Of a stretch of DNA of 7,429 bases, positions 1 to 6,080 are shown piece after piece. The notes below the pieces were generated by a model. The model was given only the letters and a program-made list of their open reading frames with translations. It was not told the origin of the DNA and made no database searches. Origin of the DNA: Acidobacteriota bacterium (GTDB taxonomy: Bacteria; Actinomycetota; Acidimicrobiia; Spongiisociales; UBA5794). The position numbers and the translations under genes are program-made. Every line of letters begins with the position of its first letter. Position 1 is the stretch's first letter. The stretch is from contig JACZST010000092.1 in the NCBI GenBank assembly GCA_022574065.1, forward strand, positions 1-7,429, written 5' to 3'.

Positions 1-579
1 CCCATGCCTCAGACCCGGTACGTGCTCCAGAAGGCGCTCGCCGAAGGGCTGAAACTCATCCTCGTCATCAACAAGCTCGATCGTCCGGAGGCGCGGCCCA
101 AACAGGCGCTGGATGATCTTCACTACATGCTCCTCGAGCTCGACGCCACGCACGAGCAGCTGGATGCGCCCGTGATCTATGCCATCGGGCGGAATGGCAG
201 GTCCAAGCGCGCCGTCGAGGATGACTGGTCGGATCTCACACCGCTCTTCGAGACCATCCTCGAACAGGTCCCCCCTTCGACCGCGCCCCTCGACGTGCCC
301 GACGTGGTCGCAGGGCTCGAGGTAGCCGTGCTCATCGATCCCGCAGACGACCAGGGGTGGGCGGTGTTCAGCCGACGACTCGACGACACCATCGTCGAGT
401 TGTCCATCGTCGATGGCGAGGTCGTCGACCTGGCATCTGGCACCCGTTTCGACCCGACCAGAGGGATCGGGCGCGGTGGCGACCTGGATGGGGAGATTCT
501 CGACCTCCTCCCCGCGTTCACGTCATTCCCGAAAGACGTGCCCACCTTTTGGCCGGAGGCGAGGTTTTGGCGGCCCTGA
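1..579 (+). CDS. TypA/BipA-like translational GTPase, 5' partial, unusually short C-terminus
   Basis: The frame is open from base 1 (a Pro codon precedes the first visible Met), so the true start lies upstream. The visible N-terminus, P-MPQTR followed by VLQKAL, is the stretch after the G3 motif in TypA/BipA ribosome-associated GTPases. The G4 motif NKLD follows (residues 23-26 counted from Met at base 4), then RPEARP, also characteristic of TypA. The G5 region reads YAIGRNG where TypA usually has YAS[GA]R, so the Ser is replaced by Ile. DLTPLFETILEQVPP closes the G domain. Only about 96 residues remain. They include a weakly domain II-like stretch (around residues 104-145) and end in FWRP before a stop. 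Domains III and V and the TypA C-terminal domain are absent. By comparison with E. coli BipA (about 607 aa), the whole protein would be about 300 aa. It could be a shortened paralogue or a decaying copy. The family assignment is firm for the G domain; the function is not. Confidence 0.82.
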   Translation, partial: PMPQTRYVLQKALAEGLKLILVINKLDRPEARPKQALDDLHYMLLELDATHEQLDAPVIYAIGRNGRSKRAVEDDWSDLTPLFETILEQVPPSTAPLDVPDVVAGLEVAVLIDPADDQGWAVFSRRLDDTIVELSIVDGEVVDLASGTRFDPTRGIGRGGDLDGEILDLLPAFTSFPKDVPTFWPEARFWRP

Positions 580-619
580 CCCGCCGGTCGACTGAGCCAC
601 CGATCGAGCACAGGAGCGG

Positions 620-1840
620 TCAGCCCCTGCCTCCCGCCAGCATCACGGCGAAGGAAGACCGGCGCAGCGCCACCATGGCGGCGACACCGATGGCGGGACC
701 GATCGCCAGCCATGGGAACGCCCACTGCCATCCCCACCGCTCGGCGATGGCAGGCACGCCGGCAATGGTGACCAGGGTGAGAAGGAAGCCGAGGCCGGTC
801 TGCAGCGCCAACGCCGTACCTCGAAGCTCCGCCGACACCGTCTCGGTGACCATGGTCGAAAACTGTGCGGAATCGGAGACCACGGTCAGACCCCACACCA
901 GGAATACGGCAACAACGATCAGGGGTGACAGACCGAAGAGCAGGGGTGTGAGCAGAGCACATGAGCCGGAGATGGCCATCGACCACCCGGCGACGCCTGT
1001 CCTTCCTGTGCGGTCGGCCATGACTCCTGCCCCATAGGAGCCGATCCCGCCGATGGCGATGATGGCGAACGTCGCCGTGGACACCCAGCCCGTGCTGTAT
1101 CCCCCGGCCAGCGCGCCGGCGGCAAGGAACGCTGCCGTCCACGTCCACATCGCGTACAACTCCCACATGTGACCGAGGTAGCCGTACGTGGAGAGCCGGA
1201 AGCCACGGTTGCGGATGACTCTCCGGACGTGAGCCCACGAAAATGGCGACACCGGCACCTCAAAGGGACCGTCGTCGACCACAAACGTCATCGTCCCTGC
1301 CGCCACCAGGGTCAGCGCGGACGACATCAGAATCACTCCTTGCCAACCAACACCGAGGCCTCGGACGAGGTGCGGTGTGGCGCTGCCGATGGTCAGCGCC
1401 CCTACGAGCGCACCAAGCGCCATCCCGCGTCCGGTTCGGAACCATCCGGCCATGACCTTGAGTCCGCTCGGGTAAACGCCGGCGAGAAGGGCTCCGGTAG
1501 CCAAGCGGAGCAAGAACGCAACCGGGACCGTGGTCGGGGTCACCACCAATAGCGCGACGTTGGCGCCGGCGGCGGCAATCGCCGACACCGTGAACAACCG
1601 ACGCGCCGGGATGGAGTCGGCGATGCCACTCATCGCGATCCCGAGGGCACCGGCGACAAACCCCAGCTGCACGGTGAGGGTCAGCCAGGTGACCTCGCCG
1701 ACCGAGAGATCCCAGACGATCTCGAGCTGTGGGGCAACCGCAGAGGCCGAGAACCACAGCGAAAGGGCGAACAACTGTGCTCCCGCAATACCGACGAGCG
1801 CACGACGCTGGGCGGTGTGGTCGACTTCAGTCGTTGACAT
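620..1840 (-). CDS. MFS permease, third gene of the TlpA-CcdA operon
   Basis: This 406-aa protein has about 12 hydrophobic segments in two blocks of six, typical of the Major Facilitator Superfamily. A loop 2-3 motif (GIAD...ARR) follows segment 2, and its second-half counterpart (GVMADRTGR) follows segment 8. Both match MFS motif A. Residues near the first helix (LWFSASAVAPQL) occur in a group of uncharacterised bacterial MFS proteins. Nothing visible defines the substrate. I chose the ATG at 1838-1840 because AGGGAG lies 3 bases upstream and it gives a 14-bp overlap with ccdA. An in-frame start at 1900 would add 20 non-hydrophobic residues and a 74-bp overlap. The overlap implies co-transcription with, and probably translational coupling to, the thiol-redox genes. 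Its role beside them is unknown; export or uptake of a small organic acid or thiol is only speculation. Confidence 0.85.
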   Translation of the reverse strand: MSTTEVDHTAQRRALVGIAGAQLFALSLWFSASAVAPQLEIVWDLSVGEVTWLTLTVQLGFVAGALGIAMSGIADSIPARRLFTVSAIAAAGANVALLVVTPTTVPVAFLLRLATGALLAGVYPSGLKVMAGWFRTGRGMALGALVGALTIGSATPHLVRGLGVGWQGVILMSSALTLVAAGTMTFVVDDGPFEVPVSPFSWAHVRRVIRNRGFRLSTYGYLGHMWELYAMWTWTAAFLAAGALAGGYSTGWVSTATFAIIAIGGIGSYGAGVMADRTGRTGVAGWSMAISGSCALLTPLLFGLSPLIVVAVFLVWGLTVVSDSAQFSTMVTETVSAELRGTALALQTGLGFLLTLVTIAGVPAIAERWGWQWAFPWLAIGPAIGVAAMVALRRSSFAVMLAGGRG

Positions 1841-2693
1841 CGACTCCCTGGCGGACTTGGCGACGGCTGGAAACCGTTGCCACGACAATACCCGATGCAA
1901 TCACGGCAGCCAGGACCGCACCCACGGCGAACGGGCTGGTTGCGATGAAGTTCTGCGCCCGCTGCGACAGATCCTCGACGATGCGGAAGGGCTCCGATGA
2001 ACCGAGCGCACCGGCCCCCGAGGTGATGTTGGTCGCCCAGAACCAGACGATGTAGCCGCCGGCCAGGACGAGCAGGGCACCGGATACCTTGCCGATGTAC
2101 CTCATGCTGCTCTTCAGCCGACTGATGAGCCCTTGCTTTCCGAAGGCGAGGGCGACGGTAACGCCAACCAGGACCAGGGACATTCCCGCACCGTAGGCAA
2201 GGAAGGTGACGATACCGCCGACGAACGTTCCGCGGGTCACCTGGGTGGCGACCACGGTCAAGAACACGGGAAGGGTGCAGGAGAGCGAGGCGACAGCGTA
2301 GGAGACACCGAAGGCGAACACCGACCGGTATCCCTTGTCGGTGCTCGCACGCTTCGCCTTGGGAAGCCCCACGGTCAGTTGGTACCCGAAGAGCATGGCG
2401 ACGCCGAGGCCGATGACGCCGAACCCGACCACGATCGCCAGCCATGGGATGACGTCGATCACGAACCGTAATCCAAGCGTGATGAGGATTCCGGCCAAGC
2501 CGAACACGACGAGGAACCCGGATGACACGACCGCACCCACGGTCAACGCGTTGCGCACGGACCCACGCCCATCGGGGTCGTCCTCCATGCCCATGAAGTA
2601 CGCCAGGTACGCCGGAAGCATGGCGAACCCGCACGGGTTGACCGTAGACACCAATCCTGCGGCGAACGCCAGCGCGATCGGGGCCTCGATCAT
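1827..2693 (-). CDS. ccdA: CcdA/DsbD-family membrane thiol-disulfide transporter
   Basis: CcdA proteins carry electrons from cytoplasmic thioredoxin across the membrane to extracytoplasmic thioredoxin-like proteins, supporting cytochrome c maturation. This 288-aa protein has the two redox cysteines of the family: Cys21 in the VNPCGFAMLPAY motif of the first helix, and Cys139 in SLSCTLPVFL of the fourth. Six hydrophobic segments span about residues 6-28, 50-75, 82-104, 125-150, 157-185 and 198-220. A polar linker of about 33 residues and a seventh hydrophobic segment (about 255-274) follow, making it longer than a minimal six-helix CcdA. Its ATG overlaps the TGA of the upstream TlpA gene in an ATGA arrangement, indicating translational coupling. 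The TlpA lipoprotein is therefore the probable electron acceptor. The family call is secure; the exact physiological client is inferred. Confidence 0.93.
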   Translation of the reverse strand: MIEAPIALAFAAGLVSTVNPCGFAMLPAYLAYFMGMEDDPDGRGSVRNALTVGAVVSSGFLVVFGLAGILITLGLRFVIDVIPWLAIVVGFGVIGLGVAMLFGYQLTVGLPKAKRASTDKGYRSVFAFGVSYAVASLSCTLPVFLTVVATQVTRGTFVGGIVTFLAYGAGMSLVLVGVTVALAFGKQGLISRLKSSMRYIGKVSGALLVLAGGYIVWFWATNITSGAGALGSSEPFRIVEDLSQRAQNFIATSPFAVGAVLAAVIASGIVVATVSSRRQVRQGVDVND

Positions 2694-3202
2694 GGCAGCA
2701 ACGTCTCTTCGATCAGCTCCACCAGTTGCTGTTCGGTAAATGGCCCGTTGTGGTCCTTGATGACGTTTCCGTCGGCATCGATGAACGCGGTAAACGGCAT
2801 CCCCAGCCCACCGAATTCGAGGTAGACGTCACCGAGCCGGTCCTCACCGAGGTCGAAGAGGACGCCGGTCTCGTCGACGAGGCGCAGCGCGTCGTCGCGC
2901 TCGTCCTGAAGGTTGAGACCGAGGAAGGCGACCTGGTCACCGAGCCGTTCCTGTGCTGGCTTGAGAGCTGCCGACATCTCAGCGACGCAGGATGGACACC
3001 ACGACGCCCAGAAGTTGACCACGACCGGCCGGCCCTCGTAATCCGCAAGGGTGGCGGTTGATCCGTCAAACATGACAAACGAGGCCGTCGGCGCCGGGTA
3101 GCCATCAGGGGAGGCCGTATCGGAGGACGACCCAGAAGCCGACGAGCAGGCAGCAGCAACCAGCGCGATTCCGAGGACGAGGGCGATTATAGATTTGCGT
3201 AT
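2690..3202 (-). CDS. TlpA/ResA-like thioredoxin lipoprotein (probable ATA start)
   Basis: This is a thiol-disulfide oxidoreductase held outside the cytoplasmic membrane. Read from 3202 it is 170 aa. It has a basic start (RKS), a hydrophobic core (IIALVLGIALV), a lipobox VAAAC with Cys19 as the lipidated residue, a Ser-rich linker (about 20-33), then a thioredoxin fold. The active site is WCPSC (Cys69, Cys72) after VVVNFWAS, and the cis-proline is in GMPFT (Pro136). The only ATG in frame (3071-3073) would remove the whole signal peptide and the first strand. No ATG, GTG or TTG lies between that ATG and the upstream in-frame stop at 3236-3238. The position expected for Met is an ATA codon (3200-3202), either a rare start or a one-base change from ATG. 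The stop overlaps the ccdA start by ATGA, so CcdA probably keeps this protein reduced. Identity is strong; the start is unresolved. Confidence 0.88.
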   Translation of the reverse strand: MRKSIIALVLGIALVAAACSSASGSSSDTASPDGYPAPTASFVMFDGSTATLADYEGRPVVVNFWASWCPSCVAEMSAALKPAQERLGDQVAFLGLNLQDERDDALRLVDETGVLFDLGEDRLGDVYLEFGGLGMPFTAFIDADGNVIKDHNGPFTEQQLVELIEETLLP

Positions 3203-3295
3203 GTGGTTGAAACGACAATGGACCCTGAAAAGTGGTCACTCTGTCATGAAGCTGACATTTGTCTCCACACCGGCCAACACACGACAATGCTCACC

Positions 3296-3976
3296 ATGGA
3301 ACGTTACGACCCGATCCCGTTCGTACCTCCGCTCAGGCCAACCGACATCGTCGCGGCGGCCCGGGCTGTCTATGAGGAGATGGACACCCGTCGCTCTGTT
3401 CGCACATTTTCCGATGAGGCGGTGGCCCGCGACGCGGTCGTGTATGCGATCCGAGCCGCCTCCACCGCCCCGTCCGGGGCTCATCGGCAGCCGTGGACGT
3501 TCGTGCTGGTGGGTGACGCCGACACCAAACGCGACATCCGTGTCGCCGCCGAGAACGAAGAACGGAAGAACTACGAAGGGGGCCGTCTCCCCTCTGAGTG
3601 GCGCCAGGCCCTCGAGCCGCTTGGCACCGATTGGGCAAAGCCGTTCCTGGAGACCGCTCCCTGGCTCGTCGTCGTCTTCGAGCAACGCTACGGCGTGACC
3701 AGGGAGGGCGATCGCTTTCACAACTACTACGTAAAGGAGTCCGTTGGCATCGCCTGTGGGCTATTCATCACCGCGCTGCACCGCATCGGGCTGGTGACGT
3801 TGACCCACACCCCGAGCCCGATGGCGTTCCTCACCCGGCTGCTGGATCGGCCTGCCAACGAGCGCCCGTTCATCCTCTTTCCCGTGGGTTATCCCGCCGA
3901 TGGAGCCGAGGTGCCCAATCTCACCCGCAAGTCCTTGGACGAAATCATGGTCGAGGTGGCGGGACCGACCACCTAG
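3296..3976 (+). CDS. Iodotyrosine deiodinase-like flavoprotein (nitroreductase superfamily)
   Basis: Iodotyrosine deiodinase (IYD) uses FMN to remove halogen reductively from halotyrosines. This 226-aa protein carries the family hallmarks in order. These are RRSVR (32-36), which contacts FMN phosphate; TAPSGAHRQPWTF (57-69); and a lid containing Glu89, Tyr93 and Lys115, matching the human Glu157/Tyr161/Lys182 set that grips the substrate zwitterion. THTP (170-173) follows, with Thr172 at the place of the human FMN-N5-contacting Thr, then NYYVKESVGIACG (143-155), FPVGYP (195-200) and the end motif RKSLDEIM. These lid residues separate IYD from ordinary nitroreductases. Bacterial homologues such as that of Haliscomenobacter hydrossis are soluble and start near here, so no membrane anchor is expected. 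The ATG at 3296 begins the conserved part. ATGs at 3287 and 3203 are alternatives; 3203 would add 31 residues without family likeness. None has a clear SD. No cofactor or regulator gene is adjacent. Confidence 0.9.
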   Translation: MERYDPIPFVPPLRPTDIVAAARAVYEEMDTRRSVRTFSDEAVARDAVVYAIRAASTAPSGAHRQPWTFVLVGDADTKRDIRVAAENEERKNYEGGRLPSEWRQALEPLGTDWAKPFLETAPWLVVVFEQRYGVTREGDRFHNYYVKESVGIACGLFITALHRIGLVTLTHTPSPMAFLTRLLDRPANERPFILFPVGYPADGAEVPNLTRKSLDEIMVEVAGPTT

Positions 3977-4686
3977 ACCACGTCGAATCGAATACGGCGG
4001 AAGCCCCGACCCTTGGATTCGGTCTTCGTGATCCGGATCCGACCGACCTCAGAGGTCGATCCAACATGGGTGCCACCGTCGGCTTGGCGGTCGAGCCCGA
4101 CGATGTCGATGACCCGAACCTCGGTGAGTGACGGGGGCAATAGGTTTACCTTGGTCCTGATCAGGCTGGGATCGGCGTCGGCCTTGGCGCGAGGAAGGAA
4201 GCTGACCTCCACGTCGCGCCCCAGAGCCAGCTGCCGGTTGAGCTCGTCCTCGATCGGTTGCCGATCATCCGGGTCCCAGTCGGGGACCTCGAAATCAAGC
4301 CGCCCCTCCCCCGGCTTCATATTCCCTCCGGTGACGGGACTGTGGAACCGGTGCCACATCACGCCACACATGGCGTGCATGGCGGTATGGGTGCGCATCA
4401 GCTGGTAACGACGATCCCAATCAACCTCGCCGACCAGTGCGGTGCCCGCACCGGGCAGACCACCTTCCACCCAGTGCCAAACGCCCTTGATGTCCTGGGC
4501 GACCCGGGTCACGGCAAGCCGGTCGTCGCCAATTACCAGGTCCCCGACATCGTGCGGCTGTCCGCCACCCCCGGGATAGAAGACGGTCTGGTCGAGAAGC
4601 AGCCGTCCATCGTCGCGGTCTGCTTCGAGAACCACGGCGTCCATCGTCCTGGCGTAGGCGTCGGTCGAATAGATGCGCTTGGTCAC
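3973..4686 (-). CDS. AlaX-type alanyl-tRNA editing protein
   Basis: AlaX proteins are free-standing relatives of the alanyl-tRNA synthetase editing domain. They hydrolyse Ser- or Gly-mischarged tRNA(Ala) in the cytoplasm. This 237-aa protein has an N-terminal domain with the motif LDQTVFYPGGGGQPHDVG (31-48), then the zinc-binding HTAMH (His100, His104), the GGN turn (120-122), and a second zinc motif DGGTH (203-207). Many family members have CGGTH here. Asp203 replaces the cysteine ligand, a variant I believe also occurs in other AlaX proteins. The length fits the medium AlaX class. I chose the GTG at 4684-4686 because AGGAGG (4692-4697 on the other strand) lies 5 bases upstream and the peptide after it, TKRIYSTDAY, is the usual AlaX beginning. 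The frame stays open to 4800, but that extension lacks family features and would overlap the divergent gene. It converges with the deiodinase gene. Confidence 0.9.
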   Translation of the reverse strand: MTKRIYSTDAYARTMDAVVLEADRDDGRLLLDQTVFYPGGGGQPHDVGDLVIGDDRLAVTRVAQDIKGVWHWVEGGLPGAGTALVGEVDWDRRYQLMRTHTAMHAMCGVMWHRFHSPVTGGNMKPGEGRLDFEVPDWDPDDRQPIEDELNRQLALGRDVEVSFLPRAKADADPSLIRTKVNLLPPSLTEVRVIDIVGLDRQADGGTHVGSTSEVGRIRITKTESKGRGFRRIRFDVV

Positions 4687-4691
4687 GGCGC

Positions 4692-4697
4692 CCTCCT
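4692..4697 (-). promoter_or_regulatory. Shine-Dalgarno site fixing the alaX GTG start
   Basis: On the minus strand this reads AGGAGG, a perfect SD core, 5 bases before the GTG at 4684-4686. It decides the start of the AlaX gene against in-frame starts further upstream. Confidence 0.8.
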
Positions 4698-4710
4698 CGG
4701 TGCCGGCGCG

Positions 4711-4717
4711 TACCATA
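4711..4717. promoter_or_regulatory. Possible overlapping divergent -10 elements
   Basis: The 58-bp gap between the alaX and HhH-GPD starts contains TACCAT on the plus strand (4711-4716) and TATGGT on the minus strand (4712-4717). Both fit TANNNT. Each would give a leader of about 20 bases that still holds the observed SD. No convincing -35 hexamer is visible at 16-18 bases for either direction, so this is a geometric inference only. Confidence 0.3.
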
Positions 4718-4735
4718 CGGGGTTCAGCACCCAGT

Positions 4736-4740
4736 GGAGG
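4736..4740 (+). promoter_or_regulatory. Shine-Dalgarno site for the HhH-GPD gene
   Basis: GGAGG lies 4 bases before the ATG at 4745. It supports that start over the in-frame ATG at 4673, which lies inside the divergent alaX coding sequence. Confidence 0.75.
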
Positions 4741-4744
4741 CTCC

Positions 4745-5302
4745 ATGCCGGAGACGTTGCCATACACCGACGACGAGGACGCCAACCGACTCCTCGCCAA
4801 TGACCCGTTCGCCCTTCTCGTCGGGCTGGTGCTCTACCAGCAGGTCCCGATCGAAAAGGCGTTCATGGGCCCGCAAGTGCTCAAGGACCGGTTGGGAGGG
4901 ACACTGGACGCCAAGACCGTGACGGCGACGGATCCCGAGGAGCTCGAAACGATCTTCAGGGAGCGGCCGGCGATCCACCGCTTCCCGGCCAACATGGCGA
5001 AACGCGTCCAGGGCGTCGCTGCCTACATCGATACGGAGTATTCGGGCGACCCGACGCTGCTGTGGGCAGACGTCGATTCCGCCGAGGACCTGAGCAAGCG
5101 AGTGCAGGCGATGCCCGGGTTCGGCGAGTACAAGGCGAAGGTGTACATGGCTGTGCTCGCCCGCAACTTCGGAGTCACCCCGAACGGGTGGGAGAGGTTC
5201 CTTCCATCCTGGCCGAATGTATCCGAGATCGAGAGCGCCGCCGACCGCGAGAACCTCAAGCTGCGCAAGAAGGCGTGGAAGGCGACACAACATGACTCGT
5301 AG
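4745..5302 (+). CDS. HhH-GPD superfamily protein of the uncharacterised actinobacterial type (TIGR03252-like)
   Basis: HhH-GPD proteins are mostly DNA base-excision glycosylases. This 185-aa protein resembles the uncharacterised actinobacterial HhH-GPD subfamily. It has an early helix with LLVGLVLYQQVPIEKAF (24-40), then RPAIHRFPANMAKRVQ (74-89), then the helix-hairpin-helix MPGFGEYKAK (123-132) followed by GVTPNGW (143-149). In a gap-free comparison by eye with E. coli endonuclease III (Lys120, Asp138), the lysine position is Tyr129 and the aspartate position is about Asn147. The usual catalytic pair therefore seems absent, and glycosylase activity cannot be assumed. The C-terminus is lysine-rich (172-179). 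No iron-sulfur cysteines are present. The start is set by GGAGG at 4736-4740. The gene is divergent from alaX and stops 6 bp from the convergent SURF1 gene. DNA binding is likely; the reaction is unknown. Confidence 0.82.
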   Translation: MPETLPYTDDEDANRLLANDPFALLVGLVLYQQVPIEKAFMGPQVLKDRLGGTLDAKTVTATDPEELETIFRERPAIHRFPANMAKRVQGVAAYIDTEYSGDPTLLWADVDSAEDLSKRVQAMPGFGEYKAKVYMAVLARNFGVTPNGWERFLPSWPNVSEIESAADRENLKLRKKAWKATQHDS

Positions 5303-5308
5303 GCACGG

Positions 5309-6049
5309 CTAAAGGGACGGCGCTGCCTGACCTCGGATAACGAGGGCGGGAAAGCCGATGGCAACGATCGCGGCGAACGTGAACCACTGAATGGCATAGC
5401 CGAGGTGGCGGCCTTCGCTTGGCTCTGGAGGTGGGCGCCGCAGCGGAAGATCTCCTGAGGGCGGATCCTCGCTCTCGACCAGGAGGTACACCGGCAGCAG
5501 GTCGCTTCCCCACTGACCGGCCAGCACACCCAGATCGATGCGGCCGATCTGCTCATAGGACCCGTCGGCTCCTGGGGTGCCAAGAGAGCGATGGGTCTGT
5601 CCTTCCAACAGCATTCCGACGACCTCGACGGAACCGGTGGGAGGGGCGGCGTCGACGACCGGGGGCCCCTCGGTATCGATCGGAACCCACCCCCTATCGA
5701 CGGCAATGTTCACGCTGTCGCTGCGAAGCGGCGTAAGCACGTCATGGCCCGGCCGTCCGTTGAGTGTGGTTGCGACCACGAGCACCTCTTCGAGCTGGTC
5801 GTAGACGCCCTCCACCAGCACCCGGCGGTAGGCGAGCGCCTCGGGGTCGGCACCAAAGGTGGCGATGGCCTCTACGAGCTCCACGGGGTCCGCCGTGCTT
5901 CTCGCCTCGATGGTGGCGTTGATCGTCCGGCGTTCCTCGAGACGCCTGAGCTGCCAGAAACCGAGGTTCACAAAGGCAACAATGGTGGCCAGGGCAATGA
6001 CGATGCCGGCGATCCAGAGCGGCGACTTCAGGAGGGCGTAACGGCTCAC
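5309..6049 (-). CDS. SURF1-family cytochrome oxidase assembly protein
   Basis: SURF1 proteins help assemble haem-copper cytochrome c oxidase, in bacteria probably by supplying haem a to subunit I. This 246-aa protein has the family architecture. A first membrane helix (about 11-29) ends in GFWQLRRLEER. A large extracytoplasmic domain has YRRVLVEGVYD (74-84), GRPGHDVLTPL (98-108) and the VDRGWVP motif (117-123). GRHLGYAIQWFTF (213-225) then leads into the second helix (about 221-238). The HxxYAxQW pattern is a SURF1 signature. The start is GTG at 6047-6049 with only a weak SD (GGA) before it. The frame has no better start. No oxidase subunit gene is in the window. It lies just downstream, on the same strand, of a dead acetyltransferase gene. 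That gene may once have shared its transcript. Confidence 0.9.
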   Translation of the reverse strand: MSRYALLKSPLWIAGIVIALATIVAFVNLGFWQLRRLEERRTINATIEARSTADPVELVEAIATFGADPEALAYRRVLVEGVYDQLEEVLVVATTLNGRPGHDVLTPLRSDSVNIAVDRGWVPIDTEGPPVVDAAPPTGSVEVVGMLLEGQTHRSLGTPGADGSYEQIGRIDLGVLAGQWGSDLLPVYLLVESEDPPSGDLPLRRPPPEPSEGRHLGYAIQWFTFAAIVAIGFPALVIRGQAAPSL

Positions 6050-6080
6050 CGTCCGGAGGCTAGGTGCGATGGCCGCTGAC

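Noticed and set aside
580..619. Possible bidirectional terminator between the convergent GTPase and MFS genes
   Set aside because: I found no convincing stem-loop with a T-run in the 40 bp.
177..1238. Long minus-strand ORF of 353 codons overlapping the GTPase and MFS genes
   Set aside because: It is arginine- and proline-rich, without domains, and covers two genes with clear homology. It is a high-GC frame shadow.
1681..2634. Minus-strand ORF of 317 codons across ccdA and the MFS start
   Set aside because: Its composition is typical of an out-of-frame reading of GC-rich DNA, and the true frame encodes CcdA with its conserved cysteines.
3186..3191. Perfect TATAAT on the minus strand, a possible -10 box
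   Set aside because: It lies inside the lipoprotein signal peptide, downstream of the only plausible start, and has no good -35 at 16-18 bases. Using it would make an mRNA without the signal sequence, so I treat it as coincidental.
3203..3295. N-terminal extension of the deiodinase from the ATG at 3203
   Set aside because: The extra 31 residues show no likeness to bacterial IYD proteins, and no ribosome site precedes that ATG. It would also abut the divergent lipoprotein start directly.
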